From a virus: a DNA stretch of 21,455 bases. The stretch's first letter is position 1, and each line of letters starts with the position of its first letter. Shown piece after piece: positions 1-8,042 of the stretch. A program made the translations under genes and the position numbers. The notes under the pieces are model-generated. The model was given only the letters and a program-made list of their open reading frames with translations. It did not search any database and was not told the origin of the DNA. The stretch is from positions 1 to 21,455 of the IMG/VR virus record IMGVR_UViG_3300009376_000098. One strand, given 5' to 3'.

Positions 1-2036
1 CGTTCTAGTAGAAGTTCTTCTCTTTTAGCTTCTAATTTCTCTCTACGTTTATCTGTTACTTCAGGATCTACAAGCTTACTCTCAAGCTTATCAATCTTAC
101 GATTTACTTCTTGTTCTTCATCTACACTTAAAGCTACTCGATCAGGAGTAGACAGCTCCATAGTAGCCTGTAACAGGTTACGACGATGGATAGCATTACC
201 TGATCGTAAAGCCTGTACGACCTCTACAGGAGCACGTAAACCCGCACCACCTGCCATACCTAGATAGGTTTCATAAGCAATACCAGCTTTATCTAAAGCA
301 GCTAGATCGATCTCTTTTTGCTGAGCTAAGCGTTCTGCTGTACCAGTTATTCCTTCAGAGACGCCTTCTACAGTAGCTACAGCTCCAAGCTTACCTACAC
401 GTTTAATTACGTTATTTGTAATTGGATACTTAGCTGCTATCTTCTGAGTAGCAGGATCTACGACATGCTTAACAAGTTTTTCGATACCGGGAATTTTTCC
501 CATTAACGCTTCTACACCCAATCTCTCTGCAGCAATAGCAATGAAAGCTAATGCTTTATTTCTAGCACGAATCTCATCAGAAGGATCTTCACCATGTTCT
601 TTAATGTATTCCAGAGTCATATTCTGGTATGTACTAGAAACAAGGCTAGCTGCCATAGGGATATTTGCTACTGCAAACATGTACGGAATAGACTCAACCA
701 TTGCACCTACAGCAGCAGTAGGAAACTGTTCAGTAGTCTTAATTACCGCTTGGGAAAATGCTGTAGCATCTTCTCCATGGGTTTTAAATACGCTTTGAAA
801 GTACTTAGAGGCTCGCTCATCTAATGTACGATCAACGATCTCATCAACTTTCTGTAATACATTCTCGATCTGAGCAGCAGTATCACGATACTTTAATACT
901 TCGTTATGTAGACTCGCAATAGTTTTAAAAGCATGAGTCTTAACAAATGCGTACTGCTCTGGAGTAAGATTTTCTGGATCTTCCGCATTAATAATGCTGT
1001 CATACATCCGTTTATCTTGCTTGGAGATAGCATTTTGCTGCCCTCCTAATAGGTCTTTCGATGTACCATCAGGAAGCAACTTATCTAAACTTACTCCAAC
1101 TATCTTAGAATTATATGCTTCTATTTGAGCATTTAGCGTACTGTGTTGTCCTATAGTTTGGATAGGTCGTAGAACGTTTTCTCCTACCATTCTGGTAATA
1201 GTAGACATTACTCCAGCAAAGCTATTCATAGGAGTACCAGCTTCACCCCAAGGTTGCCAGTTATAATCTTCCGCTGAAAGCTTCTCTTTAAGCTCCTTAG
1301 CTCGCTGTTCTCTATTAAATGGAGAGTGATACCCTAGGTTGAGATCAGGGGTATTGAGAGCTTCTGCTAGGTCTACACCTGTACGAGGATTGATTACATC
1401 TGCAATCATCCCAGTATCACCTTCTAGCTTAGATTTTTCTCCTGAGTCTCTATACAGCACCTCAGGGAAATACATTTGAGGCTCTACTGAGGTATCAGGA
1501 ACATATTCACCAAAAGTTTCACTCTCCTCATCAGTATCTAAACGCTTACCTGAGTAGCGTTCTACTGTGAAAGTCTCTGGATCAAATACCCCCTGACCTC
1601 TTAGAATATTCTGAAGAGTAGCTTCTTTACCTAATTCACTATGAGCAAGAAGCAATTCATCAGTTATAGCTTCAGGATCTACTCCGTAAGTTTCAGCTAA
1701 AGAAGCTCTCTGAGCCGCTATACGGCGAGCATTAGCAGGAGATTTGCTAGCATAGTCTTCTAGAGAACCATAAGGCAGTTCCCCTGTATTAACGCCTCTG
1801 AGACGTACTCTAGGAATTTCCTGCCCAGTAGTGCTATCAATAACTGCTCCAGAATCCCCGTCATGCCAAGGTTCAGTAATATGCCCCAATCTCCAAGCAT
1901 TATCAGCTGCTATTGCAGTATCGGCTTGATCTTGCTTATCTTGGAGTAAAGCTTGTTTACTAATAGCGCTATCTAGTAATGACTCTTTTTTAGACGATAC
2001 TTTATTGTCTAAAGCAAACGGGTTTAGATAGCCCAT
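1..2036 (-). CDS. Giant virion/ejection protein, N-terminal 678 codons (3' end outside window)
   Basis: Open frame from ATG at 2036 to the window edge with no stop. AAGGA lies 5 nt before the ATG and overlaps the stop of the preceding gene. Visible parts: a polar helical leader (residues 1-45); a region resembling a staphylococcal-nuclease domain (about 57-170) with DGDS at 59-62, RLRGVNTGE at 78-86 and GKEAT at 136-140; a mixed region; a hydrophobic stretch with ESIPYMFA (about 439-475) of the kind seen in very large phage internal proteins; then charged helix/coiled-coil at the visible end. Position after two helical internal-protein candidates suggests a protein packaged in the head and ejected with DNA, comparable to T7 gp16 or the N4 virion RNA polymerase slot. 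This role is inferred from order; no lysozyme or RNA polymerase motif is visible. A tape measure is the main alternative. Confidence 0.8.
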   Translation of the reverse strand, partial: MGYLNPFALDNKVSSKKESLLDSAISKQALLQDKQDQADTAIAADNAWRLGHITEPWHDGDSGAVIDSTTGQEIPRVRLRGVNTGELPYGSLEDYASKSPANARRIAAQRASLAETYGVDPEAITDELLLAHSELGKEATLQNILRGQGVFDPETFTVERYSGKRLDTDEESETFGEYVPDTSVEPQMYFPEVLYRDSGEKSKLEGDTGMIADVINPRTGVDLAEALNTPDLNLGYHSPFNREQRAKELKEKLSAEDYNWQPWGEAGTPMNSFAGVMSTITRMVGENVLRPIQTIGQHSTLNAQIEAYNSKIVGVSLDKLLPDGTSKDLLGGQQNAISKQDKRMYDSIINAEDPENLTPEQYAFVKTHAFKTIASLHNEVLKYRDTAAQIENVLQKVDEIVDRTLDERASKYFQSVFKTHGEDATAFSQAVIKTTEQFPTAAVGAMVESIPYMFAVANIPMAASLVSSTYQNMTLEYIKEHGEDPSDEIRARNKALAFIAIAAERLGVEALMGKIPGIEKLVKHVVDPATQKIAAKYPITNNVIKRVGKLGAVATVEGVSEGITGTAERLAQQKEIDLAALDKAGIAYETYLGMAGGAGLRAPVEVVQALRSGNAIHRRNLLQATMELSTPDRVALSVDEEQEVNRKIDKLESKLVDPEVTDKRREKLEAKREELLLE

Positions 2037-2044
2037 GGGTATCC

Positions 2045-3553
2045 TTATTGATTTTTGTTGTGCTCTTCGATGACTCGCTCAATTGCTGCTTTTAGTAGTT
2101 TATACTGCTCGCTCACAGTCTGATCTATATCCACATATGAAGCAGGTTCTACACCTACAACCAACTCATCAGAGTCGCTTGTCATATCCTCATCTACATT
2201 AATACCAACGCGCTTAAGTGCTTTATTAAATAGATAGGGATTCTCTACTAATTCTGAAAAATATTTACTAGCATAAGTTCTTAGCGTATGGTAGTCAGCT
2301 AAAGCACCGTGACTCATCTTTCCGTCTACTTTCAGTTGAGAAGTTACGGAGCTATCTGTGTGTGTATCTAACTGCCCAGATAGCCATTTAGTTTTAGCTT
2401 TTTCCGCTTTATCCACCTTCTCTTGAGCAGTTAAGTCTAGTGCTGCTTTTTCTTTAATTCGAGTTTGTGCTGCAGAGATACCAAGACGAGCATCTACTAA
2501 TCCAATGACTTTTTGCTCGTGGGAACCAAGATTGTATTCTTTAACGGAATTATTAATCTTAGATAGCAGATCAGCATCTGAAGCAGCTCTGCGAGCAAAG
2601 TCTGCATCAGACTCACCGAGAGTCTTATACTTGTTTTGTACAATTCTGGATAGATGAGAAGTAAGTCCCCTCTCCATCTCTGAGAATGCTTCATTAGGAG
2701 TCAATCCTCCCTGTGCAGTAGCATTAGGGATAGCTGATTTCCAGAATTGAATATCATCCCCAGCTCCCTTAGCTTGCTGCCAGAAAGATGTCATGTAATT
2801 ACGCTTATCTGTATCAATAGCTTTCTCTATGGATTCAGTTGGGGTAACATCAAAACTAGCCATAGCTTGATTTACGATTCCCTGAATACGTTGCTCAGGA
2901 ACCTGCTGCTGTCTCAAATATGCAGTATATTTCTCACCTAATTCGTGAACACCTTTACGGTCAAGAGCTGTTACATCTGTAGGGTCAGTATCGCCTACAA
3001 GCTGATTAACCATTTCAGTATCTTTCTGTGTATAGAAGACAGGTTGCATCTCCTTATCTAGGAAAGCGCCTGCTGTATATGGAGCATCTTGGAATTGTTC
3101 TCCAGTAGCGCTAGTACCACCACCAAACATACTTTCAAGCATATTTTGCTTAAACGCACGAATAGGAGCATTTGCAGCAAACTCTTTTTGTTCCAGTGCA
3201 TGTTGCTGAGTTAATAGATCTAATTCCTTTCGTTGTAGACCTTGGGCAGATTGTTTTAATTGCCTGTCTAATGTTGATTCACGTAAATTGAATAAATCGT
3301 CAGCTTCTGGAGCAAAAGCATGTTGAGAGTATTTATCGAAGATTGCTTGCTGTGCTGTAGGATCTTCTCCAGCTTGGAGCATATCCATCATCATTTGATT
3401 TTTAGCAGTCCCCTGACGATCTTTTGAGTACTGCGTAATAGCGTCAAAGATTCCTTCTTTTGCTTTTGTAGCTTGGGCATTACTACGCGCCATAGCATCA
3501 AAGAGTCCTGCTGAACTAGATGGTTGAACATCTTTCCAAGTGAATACAGCCAT
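2045..3553 (-). CDS. Helical internal virion (DNA-ejection-type) protein, 502 aa
   Basis: ATG at 3553 has AGGAG 6 nt upstream. The protein is almost wholly polar and predicted helical, with no signal peptide or membrane segment. Its N-terminus (WKDVQPSSSAGLFDAMARS, then a short amphipathic helix to about residue 60) resembles the 'W-x-DV..P...' opening I associate with internal or ejection proteins of many podoviruses. A heptad-rich coiled-coil lies at about 88-128. The C-terminus is acidic, then basic (EEHNKNQ). It is followed after 8 nt by the giant protein and preceded by a 158-aa protein. This small-medium-giant series resembles T7 gp14, gp15 and gp16, so a role as the middle component of an ejection channel or internal core is a reasonable inference. 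Sequence identity to gp15 is not evident by eye. Confidence 0.72.
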   Translation of the reverse strand: MAVFTWKDVQPSSSAGLFDAMARSNAQATKAKEGIFDAITQYSKDRQGTAKNQMMMDMLQAGEDPTAQQAIFDKYSQHAFAPEADDLFNLRESTLDRQLKQSAQGLQRKELDLLTQQHALEQKEFAANAPIRAFKQNMLESMFGGGTSATGEQFQDAPYTAGAFLDKEMQPVFYTQKDTEMVNQLVGDTDPTDVTALDRKGVHELGEKYTAYLRQQQVPEQRIQGIVNQAMASFDVTPTESIEKAIDTDKRNYMTSFWQQAKGAGDDIQFWKSAIPNATAQGGLTPNEAFSEMERGLTSHLSRIVQNKYKTLGESDADFARRAASDADLLSKINNSVKEYNLGSHEQKVIGLVDARLGISAAQTRIKEKAALDLTAQEKVDKAEKAKTKWLSGQLDTHTDSSVTSQLKVDGKMSHGALADYHTLRTYASKYFSELVENPYLFNKALKRVGINVDEDMTSDSDELVVGVEPASYVDIDQTVSEQYKLLKAAIERVIEEHNKNQ

Positions 3554-3568
3554 AATTAGCTCCTAAGA

Positions 3569-4045
3569 TTAACCAACTTTTGTGAATTCAGGCCTAAATA
3601 CACTATCTGGTAGTTCATATACCGGAATATCAATACCTCTAGTAGCTAGATTATGTTTTCGGTTATCCAAAGCAACTTGTGCATCATAGTATTTCATAGC
3701 TGCATTAAGCTTATCCATCTCCATCCGATGCCCTAAATGCTGTTTCGTTGCATCTGTCTGCTCTTGTGCTATTTCATTAGCCCCATGCCCTACCCAGACT
3801 TTACCTAAAGCAGCAATAGTATCTAGAGTACCTTTATTCCACCCAAATCCTTCAGGCGTAATATCTTTATAAAAGCTGCCAAGAGTAGATGAAATACCTC
3901 CATCTGTACTTACAGCTGTAGGATCACCTGTATACTCCATAGTATTCATATTAGTTTCATTCATAGTATCAGGGACAGAAGGCCTCTTAAGACCGACAGT
4001 ATAGTATTTGATCTTATCCCATAGATTTAAGTCATCATCACCCAT
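3569..4045 (-). CDS. Small virion/ejection-associated protein, 158 aa
   Basis: I prefer ATG at 4045. A GTG nine bases upstream (4054) is in frame, but the GGAG ribosome site (4054-4057) lies 8 nt before the ATG and directly abuts that GTG, so it can only serve the ATG. The protein starts very acidic (MGDDDLNLWD), has a Gly/Thr-rich middle, then a long amphipathic helical part (about residues 85-135) with many Gln, Lys and Met, and ends in a Pro-containing tail. Lone small helical proteins ahead of larger internal proteins are typical of podoviral ejection sets (T7 gp14 is about 200 aa), so this is a candidate smallest member. No membrane segment is obvious. The exact function is not recognisable from sequence alone. 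Confidence 0.68.
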   Translation of the reverse strand: MGDDDLNLWDKIKYYTVGLKRPSVPDTMNETNMNTMEYTGDPTAVSTDGGISSTLGSFYKDITPEGFGWNKGTLDTIAALGKVWVGHGANEIAQEQTDATKQHLGHRMEMDKLNAAMKYYDAQVALDNRKHNLATRGIDIPVYELPDSVFRPEFTKVG

Positions 4046-4056
4046 GTTAATCACTC

Positions 4057-6294
4057 CTATATATATATGTAATCGTAGATAGTGTCATAGTAATTACTTA
4101 ATTTTACACTATTCTTATTTTCCTGTAAGTACGCTTTAGCACTCATAACATTTAGCTCATCTACTTTTTTGTATCCAAGTAAACTTTTTTTAGCATAGCC
4201 TCTAGTCTCTAGATTCTTATAATACCCTATATCCTCCATGATTTCTTGTAAAGCATCTAGGACTTTTTCTAACTCTTCTTTGAACTCATTATATGCAGAT
4301 ACTATTTGCTCAAACTCTTCTTGAATATACTCCATCTTAGTACGATTCATTAGATCACCTACAAATGTACCTATCTTAAGAGTTTGTTTATTAAACCCTA
4401 GTACAAATGTTGAAGGATTAAAGCTAATAACAAATAAGGTTACACTAGCAAATAGAGCAGCATCTTCTCCAAACACTCCAGTAGATGCTACCAATAATAC
4501 AGTAACCACCGCTTGTGCAGTAGCAACAGTCATACCTGCAGCAACTAATGTATCAGTTAAAGCAACAAACATCTCTGCAGCACAAGTAGGACACACAATA
4601 AATGTGACTACCACTATTACTATAGTTAGGAAACCCCAATCCCATACTTCTTCTTGTTCCCAATAAGCATAGTAGTTGATCATATATAGGCTAGAGGAAT
4701 ACAGTGAAGTTACTACTTGATTTGGGTAATTCTTAATGATTCTCCAATCTAGAGGAAAATATAGATCTCCATCAGTAGAGGTAAGATCTACATAAACTAC
4801 CTTGGTCTGTCCTGATTGGGTGTCTTTAACTATATAACTAGCAGTAGGATTAACTAAGGTATAACAATCCATATCCCCGTCAGCATTTACTGCAAAGTAT
4901 GTAATGATATTGTTAGGAATAAACCTAGAAGGCGCATCAAACTCCCCTGTTATCTGTTTAATCTTTGTAGGTAGAAAGGGGCTTTCCCATGCAATAGCTA
5001 ACGTAGTCAGCACATGATCCATACCATAGGATACTACTGAACCATACTTGTATGCTCCGTTTGCTATCCCATACTCTTCTGTAGGAGTATTCAGGATACT
5101 ATTCCGTATAGCTAGTAAATTCACATAGGCAGCAGAAGACTCTAGAGCATCGTTATGTACTGTAAATCGATTAACTCCTGCGTACTTGATAGTGTAATCA
5201 AAGTCGGCAAAATCACAAATTAACTCGATACCTAAACTATCTAAAGCTTCGGTATTGATACTAGGATTGAGGGCAGTGGCTGTACTGTTTGTGTAAGCAG
5301 CGGTAGCTCTTTTGTGTAGGATGGCATCTAGGTCATCATAGATAGTCGTAGGATAGGCATCATTTAATTCAGCCAGTTTCTTTACAAAGTCACTGCAGTA
5401 CCTAAGACTGTGTTTATCCCCATCCTGTAAGTTAACCCCATTGTAGATTACCACATTATCTAGTTTGTCTAGGTCGGTCTGCTGAGCGATACTGTCAGAT
5501 ATAGACTGTGGATCTAACCCTATCATTTCTACATATTCTGAATAATCAGAGTGTGTAGTTATATTAGGATAATTTACGTTGTTTACTCTAATAGGGATTA
5601 CAGGAAAGATCTTAAAAACTGCAGGATCTGTATCTGGAACTTGAGTATATAAACTTAGATCAGAATAACGATTTGTACTGATGTCATACGTCCATACGTA
5701 GTGTTTTTGACTAGGATCACTACTTAGATAGTACTTTGCCCATAGAGAATCTCCTATAGGCTCTACAGGGAGATCTAGAGTCGTTGTAATAAGCGTATCG
5801 GTGTTCTTATACTCAATGGTATTATTCTCACTGTCTAAGGTGGTAAAGTCGAAAGAGTAGGTAATACCATCTATAACAGCGGTAGCTGTTGCCTCATCAT
5901 ATTCAAATATCGAGGTTATGTAGGCAATAGCCCATTTCTCATAATCTAAAGGAGTAATATCACTTTCTATGATAATTACATCGGATGGGTTATTAGGATT
6001 GATTCTGTTCTTTACAAGATCTGTAGGAAAGGCGTTAGAACCTACTACTACCTTTCCAAAACCTCCATAGAATCCGTCTTCTTCAAATTTTCTAGCTAGT
6101 TTTTTGTAGGAAGCCTTCTTACCTGAGTTCTCTTCTAAGTAATCTAAGCTAGTGAAGTACTCAATATCATTGAGTACATCGTTTACCATAGCAAAATTAT
6201 GGAAACTGTCTGGGTCTACATCTGGGATAAGAGGTGTAGTTACAACATTCCAGTACTGATGAGTAACTGTTTTGCAAAATATGTAGCATCCCAT
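4057..6294 (-). CDS. Virion-module protein with C-terminal membrane-like hydrophobic cluster, 745 aa
   Basis: ATG at 6294 has AAGGA 7 nt upstream, overlapping the stop region of the gene before. Family not recognised. Residues 1-545 are mixed alpha/beta, rich in Tyr, Asp and Thr, with no signal peptide. Residues about 553-626 hold three hydrophobic stretches: 553-568 (LTIVIVVVTFIVC), 583-603 (Ala/Val/Thr-rich) and 612-626 (LFASVTLFVISF). They are long enough to span a membrane and include a CPTC pair. After them comes a highly charged coiled-coil (about 650-690) and a Tyr-rich end (YYDTIYDYIYI). Its place between the capsid genes and the ejection-type genes suggests a virion protein, perhaps one that enters the host envelope during DNA delivery. 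A tail-tube or nozzle component is an alternative. The assignment rests on context only. Confidence 0.65.
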   Translation of the reverse strand: MGCYIFCKTVTHQYWNVVTTPLIPDVDPDSFHNFAMVNDVLNDIEYFTSLDYLEENSGKKASYKKLARKFEEDGFYGGFGKVVVGSNAFPTDLVKNRINPNNPSDVIIIESDITPLDYEKWAIAYITSIFEYDEATATAVIDGITYSFDFTTLDSENNTIEYKNTDTLITTTLDLPVEPIGDSLWAKYYLSSDPSQKHYVWTYDISTNRYSDLSLYTQVPDTDPAVFKIFPVIPIRVNNVNYPNITTHSDYSEYVEMIGLDPQSISDSIAQQTDLDKLDNVVIYNGVNLQDGDKHSLRYCSDFVKKLAELNDAYPTTIYDDLDAILHKRATAAYTNSTATALNPSINTEALDSLGIELICDFADFDYTIKYAGVNRFTVHNDALESSAAYVNLLAIRNSILNTPTEEYGIANGAYKYGSVVSYGMDHVLTTLAIAWESPFLPTKIKQITGEFDAPSRFIPNNIITYFAVNADGDMDCYTLVNPTASYIVKDTQSGQTKVVYVDLTSTDGDLYFPLDWRIIKNYPNQVVTSLYSSSLYMINYYAYWEQEEVWDWGFLTIVIVVVTFIVCPTCAAEMFVALTDTLVAAGMTVATAQAVVTVLLVASTGVFGEDAALFASVTLFVISFNPSTFVLGFNKQTLKIGTFVGDLMNRTKMEYIQEEFEQIVSAYNEFKEELEKVLDALQEIMEDIGYYKNLETRGYAKKSLLGYKKVDELNVMSAKAYLQENKNSVKLSNYYDTIYDYIYI

Positions 6295-6303
6295 TATTAA
6301 TCC

Positions 6304-7398
6304 TTAGGAAGTAGGATCAGTAATAGTAAAGCCCGGAGTTATTACACCATCGTTGAGGACAAGGGCTTTCTCGTAATCAACCTTATTTTTATTATGAGTA
6401 TTCTTAGCATCCCACTCAAATCCATTAGCTTGCCTCTCGTATAGAGAACTCTGTCGTCCTATAATACTAGTAGTTGTAGGAGCAGATTTATCTGTTTTCT
6501 CAGTTTGTGCGTATTCAGTAATCTCTTTCTGAGCTAAAACAGCTACTTCTCCTTCTGCTTTCTGGATAGAAACTTCAGCTAAAGATGTACCTGCTGTTCT
6601 GATATTAGTTACTTGATTAAGAACTACAGACTGTACTGTATACCCTGCTACATGAGGGTCAAAATTACGTAAAGAGATAACATCATTTTCAGTTAGATTC
6701 TGAATAGTAGTAAATGTGTAGGTATTATCAGGATCTTCGGCATACTCGATTTCCCAGATATACTGATTAATCTCTTCACCATTAGTGATTTTCTCACTAA
6801 TTAGCTTTTGCTCAGAAATGCGCAATTCAGCTTTAGTGGCAAGTGTTTTATCAATGATATCTGCCTCTATTTTTACAGTATTTGCGCTAATATTAAGAGC
6901 TTGTTTAAGTTCAGTGTCAGCTTGGTTATCTGCTAGAGTTGTTTGCTCTTCGAATAATAATTTTTGTTGATCCTTAGTAGCAGTATCTGAAACAATATTA
7001 AGAGCCTTTTTAAGCTCCGTAGCACCTTGATTAGTGGTTAAGGTTGTCTGAGCTGTTTTAAGGGCTGTATCGTTTGTAGATTGCGTATTACGTACTGTTG
7101 TACTAGAAACTACATCGAGAGCTTTCTTCTCTTCTGTAGTAGCTTGTTTATCTATTAACGCAGCCTGTTTATTAGCATTTTGTTCACCTAATGTAAACTG
7201 TACAGCATTCTGGATAGCAAACTGCATTGCTCCTAGGTAGACATTAGCGTAATCAGTACCAGTGATGCGACCTAGATCGAATTGATTCTTAAGCTGAGTA
7301 TTCACAGCTTCCATCAAATCATCAAAAGCACCGTCTCCAGTAACTACTCCGTCAGTTGTAGTTAAATTGGAAGTTACATCACTGATACTGATAGCCAT
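6304..7398 (-). CDS. Repeat-containing helical virion-module protein, 364 aa
   Basis: ATG at 7398 shares its A with the TAA of the preceding gene (TAATG); AGGGG lies 9 nt upstream, so translation is probably coupled. Residues 24-80 form an amphipathic helical region (DDLMEAVNTQLKNQFDLGRI, then ANVYLGAMQFAIQNAVQF). Residues 88-190 contain three imperfect repeats starting TEEKKALDVVS (88), TELKKALNIVS (127) and TELKQALNIS (162), giving a Gln/Thr/Lys-rich coiled-coil-like rod. Residues 205-265 look beta-rich (NQYIWEIEYAEDPDNTYTF), followed by another helical segment and a polar C-terminus. Similar capsid-proximal proteins occur in N4-like and related phages, where they are virion components, but I cannot name a defined role. 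Confidence 0.68.
   Translation of the reverse strand: MAISISDVTSNLTTTDGVVTGDGAFDDLMEAVNTQLKNQFDLGRITGTDYANVYLGAMQFAIQNAVQFTLGEQNANKQAALIDKQATTEEKKALDVVSSTTVRNTQSTNDTALKTAQTTLTTNQGATELKKALNIVSDTATKDQQKLLFEEQTTLADNQADTELKQALNISANTVKIEADIIDKTLATKAELRISEQKLISEKITNGEEINQYIWEIEYAEDPDNTYTFTTIQNLTENDVISLRNFDPHVAGYTVQSVVLNQVTNIRTAGTSLAEVSIQKAEGEVAVLAQKEITEYAQTEKTDKSAPTTTSIIGRQSSLYERQANGFEWDAKNTHNKNKVDYEKALVLNDGVITPGFTITDPTS
6820..7137 (-). repeat. Three in-frame repeats in the 364-aa protein
   Basis: Three imperfect repeats start at residues 88, 127 and 162, a spacing of 39 and 35 residues. Each opens with T-E-x-K-K/Q-A-L-(D/N)-(V/I) followed by a Ser/Ala-Asn-Thr stretch and a Gln/Lys/Asp helical filler. 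The third copy decays after about residue 190. The pattern suggests duplication of a helical rod segment, so length could differ between related phages. Confidence 0.6.
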
Positions 7399-7973
7399 TA
7401 AGTATTGCCCCTAGATTTTTGAGCTGCTGCTAAGTCTGCAAGTTCCTTCTCACTAAGCGGAGGAAGAACCTGTACGTTGTACATTTTAGCGATATAAGGC
7501 TCCATAGCTGTATCGCCATTAGGCATTTTCACTGATTTAAACTTCTGCATTTGAGCATTCTCAATTTGCTTATAGACAGCATTGGGTACATGCCACCCTT
7601 CTTCATTATTGAAAGGTACGAATTTTTTAATAGATCGTCCCTTATTAATCTTCGAACTACAAACTGTAAAAATCCCACCGGGAAGAGCAGCTTTGACAGG
7701 GTCATTAGGACTTACAATAATCCTAACCAACCTCATAGCTTCCTGCTCCCGAGAAAGTTTTTTCTTTTTAGGTGCAGTTGTAGTAACTTTCACTTCTTCT
7801 TTGACTTCTACGGTATCCGTAGCTTTTGCCATTTTTTTCTCCTCATACGTACCATCCATTACTGCTTGTAGAGTAGTTTTAAGTTTAGCTACTCCAGTTT
7901 TATGATGCATAGTAACTCCGTGAGATTTCAACTCTTCACGTAGATCTTCTACTTCCATACTATCAATGTCCAT
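7398..7973 (-). CDS. Capsid-adjacent conserved protein with HeH/SAP-like N-terminus, 191 aa
   Basis: ATG at 7973 has AAGGA 6 nt upstream. Residues 4-40 (SMEVEDLREELKSHGV, then KTGVAKLKTTLQ) match the helix-extended loop-helix pattern of HeH/SAP/LEM-like domains, usually nucleic-acid or protein binding. A Lys-rich linker follows (45-75, with PKKKKL). The C-terminal part (80-185) has MRLVRIIVSPNDPVK, GGIFTV, KKFVPFNNEEGWHVP and QVLPPLSEKELADLAAAQ. I recognise this as a pattern of proteins encoded just downstream of N4-gp56-type capsid genes, though no precise role is known to me. A head-decoration, head-completion or capsid-assembly factor is a plausible inference. It is separated from the capsid gene by a hairpin, which may lower its expression relative to capsid protein. 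Confidence 0.7.
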   Translation of the reverse strand: MDIDSMEVEDLREELKSHGVTMHHKTGVAKLKTTLQAVMDGTYEEKKMAKATDTVEVKEEVKVTTTAPKKKKLSREQEAMRLVRIIVSPNDPVKAALPGGIFTVCSSKINKGRSIKKFVPFNNEEGWHVPNAVYKQIENAQMQKFKSVKMPNGDTAMEPYIAKMYNVQVLPPLSEKELADLAAAQKSRGNT

Positions 7974-7998
7974 ACTAGTTCCTTATGTGTTAAGTAAT

Positions 7999-8026
7999 GC
8001 CCCCTCTGGCTTACGCCTTCGGGGGC
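7999..8026 (-). terminator. Structured hairpin after the capsid gene, putative partial terminator
   Basis: On the minus strand the RNA reads GCCCCC, GAA, GGC, GUAA, GCC, AGA, GGGGGC. The outer stem has 6 bp (7999-8004 with 8021-8026) and the inner stem 3 bp (8008-8010 with 8015-8017), capped by a GNRA-type GUAA tetraloop. The symmetric 3x3 internal loop GAA/AGA could form sheared G-A pairs. It lies in the 69-bp gap between the capsid gene and the next gene. The downstream sequence AUUACUUAA is not a clean U-run, so it may be a leaky terminator or a 3'-end stabiliser that sets capsid expression above downstream genes. Confidence 0.6.
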
Positions 8027-8042
8027 TAGATTAGCTAACTAC

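Noticed and set aside
541-824. Two plus-strand open frames of 76-85 codons
   Set aside because: They lie opposite the long minus-strand frame of the giant protein, which has the consistent protein character and a good ribosome site. The plus-strand products are antisense artefacts.
7551-7905. Overlapping plus-strand frames of 106 and 107 codons
   Set aside because: They are opposite the well-supported 191-aa capsid-adjacent gene. Low-complexity Phe/Ser-rich products and no ribosome site.
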